From contig CAKKPR010000351.1 in NCBI GenBank assembly GCA_919901705.1, positions 1-6,585 of the forward strand: a DNA stretch of 6,585 nucleotides, in the 5' to 3' direction. Position 1 is the stretch's first letter; each line of letters opens with the position of its first letter. A program made the position numbers and the translations under genes. Below the pieces are notes generated by a model. That model did not search any database. It was not told the DNA's origin and saw only the letters and a list, made by a program, of their open reading frames with translations. This DNA is from Thermodesulfovibrionales bacterium (GTDB lineage: Bacteria; Nitrospirota; Thermodesulfovibrionia; Thermodesulfovibrionales; UBA1546). Below are positions 5,593-6,585 of the stretch, one piece after another.

Positions 5593-5597
5593 GTTAT

Positions 5598-6329
5598 TTA
5601 TCCTTTTTTCATATATAAAAAATACTCTATATTGCCTTTCTGCCCGGTGACAGGTGATTGGAACATGCCTGCTGTCTGAAGTCCTGTATCTTCAAGGCTA
5701 ATCTTAACAGATTCTACTGCTTGAAGTCTTTTTTCTTCTTCCCTTACAATGCCGCCTTTCCCGACTTCTCCTTTTCCGACTTCAAACTGGGGTTTTACGA
5801 GCGCAAGTATCTCACCGCCATCTTTTAAAAACTCTGCCACTCCTGGAATAACTTGTGTGAGAGATATAAAAGAGACATCCGCTGTTACAATATCAATCAC
5901 ATCCGGAATCTTTTCTTTCCCGAGGTATCTTACATTGGTCCTTTCAAGAAGAACAACTCTTGGGTCATTCCTTAACGACCATGCAATCTGCCCGTAACCT
6001 ACGTCAATGCAATAGACCTTTTTTGCTCCCAGCTGGAGCATACAGTCTGTAAAGCCTCCTGTTGATGAGCCGACGTCCATTGCTGTTTTGTCTTTCAGGA
6101 CGATATTGAAAAAATCTATGGCTGCTTTAAGTTTCAGCCCGCCCCTGCTTACATAAGGCATGTCTTCTTTTTTAAGGCTTATTGAAGAATTACTGTTTAT
6201 CAATGCACCTGCCTTTGTAACAGCAACGCCGTCAACCAGGACAGCGCCTTCCATTATCAATGCCTTTGCCCGCTCCCTGCTTTTTACAAGCCCTCTGTCA
6301 ACAAGGATTTTATCAAGACGTTCCTTCAT
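5598..6329 (-). CDS. tlyA: TlyA family rRNA (cytidine-2'-O)-methyltransferase
   Basis: The family methylates ribose 2'-OH groups of 16S and/or 23S rRNA cytidines using S-adenosylmethionine; in Mycobacterium loss of it gives capreomycin resistance. Numbered from the ATG at 6329 (243 aa), an S4 RNA-binding domain fills about 1-60 (ERLDKILVDRGLVKSRERAK) and an FtsJ-like domain about 60-243. The SAM loop is DVGSSTGGFTD (85-95). The K-D-K-E tetrad is visible: K66 in SRGGLKL, D151 in TADVSF, K179 in LVKPQFEVG, E235 in GNIEYF. An upstream GTG at 6395 is in frame and would add 22 residues unlike the family; MKERLDKILV is the usual beginning. No Shine-Dalgarno sequence precedes the ATG, and a promoter lies right against it. 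The dxs neighbour upstream is a common arrangement. Confidence 0.94.
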   Translation of the reverse strand: MKERLDKILVDRGLVKSRERAKALIMEGAVLVDGVAVTKAGALINSNSSISLKKEDMPYVSRGGLKLKAAIDFFNIVLKDKTAMDVGSSTGGFTDCMLQLGAKKVYCIDVGYGQIAWSLRNDPRVVLLERTNVRYLGKEKIPDVIDIVTADVSFISLTQVIPGVAEFLKDGGEILALVKPQFEVGKGEVGKGGIVREEEKRLQAVESVKISLEDTGLQTAGMFQSPVTGQKGNIEYFLYMKKG

Positions 6330-6339
6330 AAACACATTC

Positions 6340-6348
6340 ATTATAACA
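6340..6348 (-). promoter_or_regulatory. Extended -10 promoter directly before tlyA
   Basis: On the minus strand TGTTATAAT is a perfect extended -10 element (TG, one base, TATAAT). A weak -35 candidate, TTCGCA, lies 15 nt before the TATAAT hexamer. The expected transcription start is near 6333, only a few nt before the tlyA ATG at 6329, which would make a leaderless or nearly leaderless mRNA. Confidence 0.5.
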
Positions 6349-6418
6349 GACATGCCCCAGTGCGAAAAGATGATCCTTTTCTCTATGCGTATCACTTGCT
6401 CGCAATGAAGAATGAGAG

Positions 6419-6444
6419 AAAAAAATTGATAGCAAGCCTAACAA
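6419..6444 (-). terminator. Weak intrinsic terminator candidate between dxs and tlyA
   Basis: On the minus strand TTGTTAG (6444-6438) can pair with CTATCAA (6432-6426) around a 5-nt loop, with one mismatch, followed at once by seven T (6425-6419). The T-tract is good but the stem is AT-rich. A GC-rich stem just upstream (6469-6452) may add to it. Confidence 0.35.
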
Positions 6445-6451
6445 GAGGAAC

Positions 6452-6469
6452 GCGGCAAAAAACCGCCGC
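6452..6469 (-). other. GC-rich hairpin after dxs
   Basis: On the minus strand GCGGC (6469-6465) pairs with GCCGC (6456-6452) around GGTTTTTT. An outer pair GGAACG (6489-6484) and CGTTCC (6452-6447) encloses it, sharing one base with the inner stem, so the 3' arm is continuous while the 5' side has a bulge of about 15 nt. It could be part of the dxs 3' end or a leader structure before tlyA. Confidence 0.4.
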
Positions 6470-6511
6470 ACTCTTTAGCTTTTCGTTCCCTAATCAAGAT
6501 TTTAAAATTAT

Positions 6512-6585
6512 TCAATGAACTGATGTAAGAGTCGAGAGAAATGCCTTGCAGTTTTGGTAAATCCCTTCTTCATCAATCCCGTATT
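6512..6585 (-). CDS. dxs: Probable C-terminus of 1-deoxy-D-xylulose-5-phosphate synthase (partial)
   Basis: Only the last 23 codons are inside the window, ending in TGA at 6514-6512. The visible peptide, YGIDEEGIYQNCKAFLS, fits the end of DXS proteins, where a G-[LI]-D-x-x-G-I segment precedes a last helix. DXS condenses pyruvate and glyceraldehyde 3-phosphate in the first step of the MEP isoprenoid pathway. The dxs-tlyA neighbourhood is common in bacteria and supports the call. A second minus frame (stop at 6510-6508) is also open to the edge but gives a peptide I do not recognise. The fragment is too short for certainty. Confidence 0.6.
   Translation of the reverse strand, partial: YGIDEEGIYQNCKAFLSTLTSVH

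Noticed and set aside
6330..6395. Longer TlyA starting at the GTG at 6395
   Set aside because: The added residues (MIRIEKRIIFSHWGM...) do not look like TlyA, no suitable ribosome site was found, and the promoter-like TATAAT falls inside this stretch.
6396..6411. TCATTGCGAGC-type word on the minus strand, resembling a dispersed repeat known from similar genomes
   Set aside because: Only a short fragment is present, with no second copy in the window, so a repeat cannot be claimed.
6508..6585. Alternative minus-strand frame at the right edge (NTGLMKKGFTKTARH...)
   Set aside because: The neighbouring frame ending at 6512 fits the end of DXS, which is also the expected neighbour of tlyA.

Overview
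The window carries one minus-strand gene block, read from right to left: the tail of a probable dxs, then tlyA, an unnamed alpha-repeat protein gene, and the full Tol-Pal envelope cluster tolQ-tolR-tolA-tolB-pal-cpoB (ybgF). Moderate G+C, a CpoB that is a lipoprotein, a short TolA, the cysteine-containing GHCDERG version of Pal and the NPxTP-type helical-repeat protein next to tlyA all suggest a diderm bacterium of the Nitrospirota or Desulfobacterota kind. That placement is inference from gene content and style, not a computed one.

Layout. Positions 6512-6585 hold the last 23 codons of a probable 1-deoxyxylulose-5-phosphate synthase. A non-coding stretch (6330-6511) follows, with hairpins, a T-tract terminator candidate and an extended -10 promoter almost touching the tlyA start. 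tlyA (rRNA 2'-O-methyltransferase) runs 5 nt from the unnamed gene, whose ribosome site lies inside the last tlyA codons. A 114-nt gap (4798-4911) then carries a promoter-like pair, an inverted repeat over its -35 box and a period-6 repeat ending near the tolQ ribosome site. tolQ, tolR, tolA and tolB are joined by 4-nt start/stop overlaps, pal follows after an 84-nt repeat-filled gap, and pal-cpoB share a TAATG junction. The left 232 nt are non-coding, with one strong hairpin downstream of cpoB.

How the genes work together. TolQ and TolR form the proton-driven inner-membrane motor, TolA carries the energy across the periplasm, TolB and the lipoprotein Pal link it to the outer membrane and peptidoglycan, and CpoB coordinates this with cell-wall synthesis at division.

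The most unusual thing here is not a new gene. Short-period degenerate tandem repeats (6, 7 and 9 bp) sit at three gene junctions of the tol operon. In tolB they are translated and make up most of the signal peptide. Two of these tracts are heptamers, so a change of one unit would throw TolB out of frame, and both wrong frames meet a stop codon within about ten codons of the second tract.
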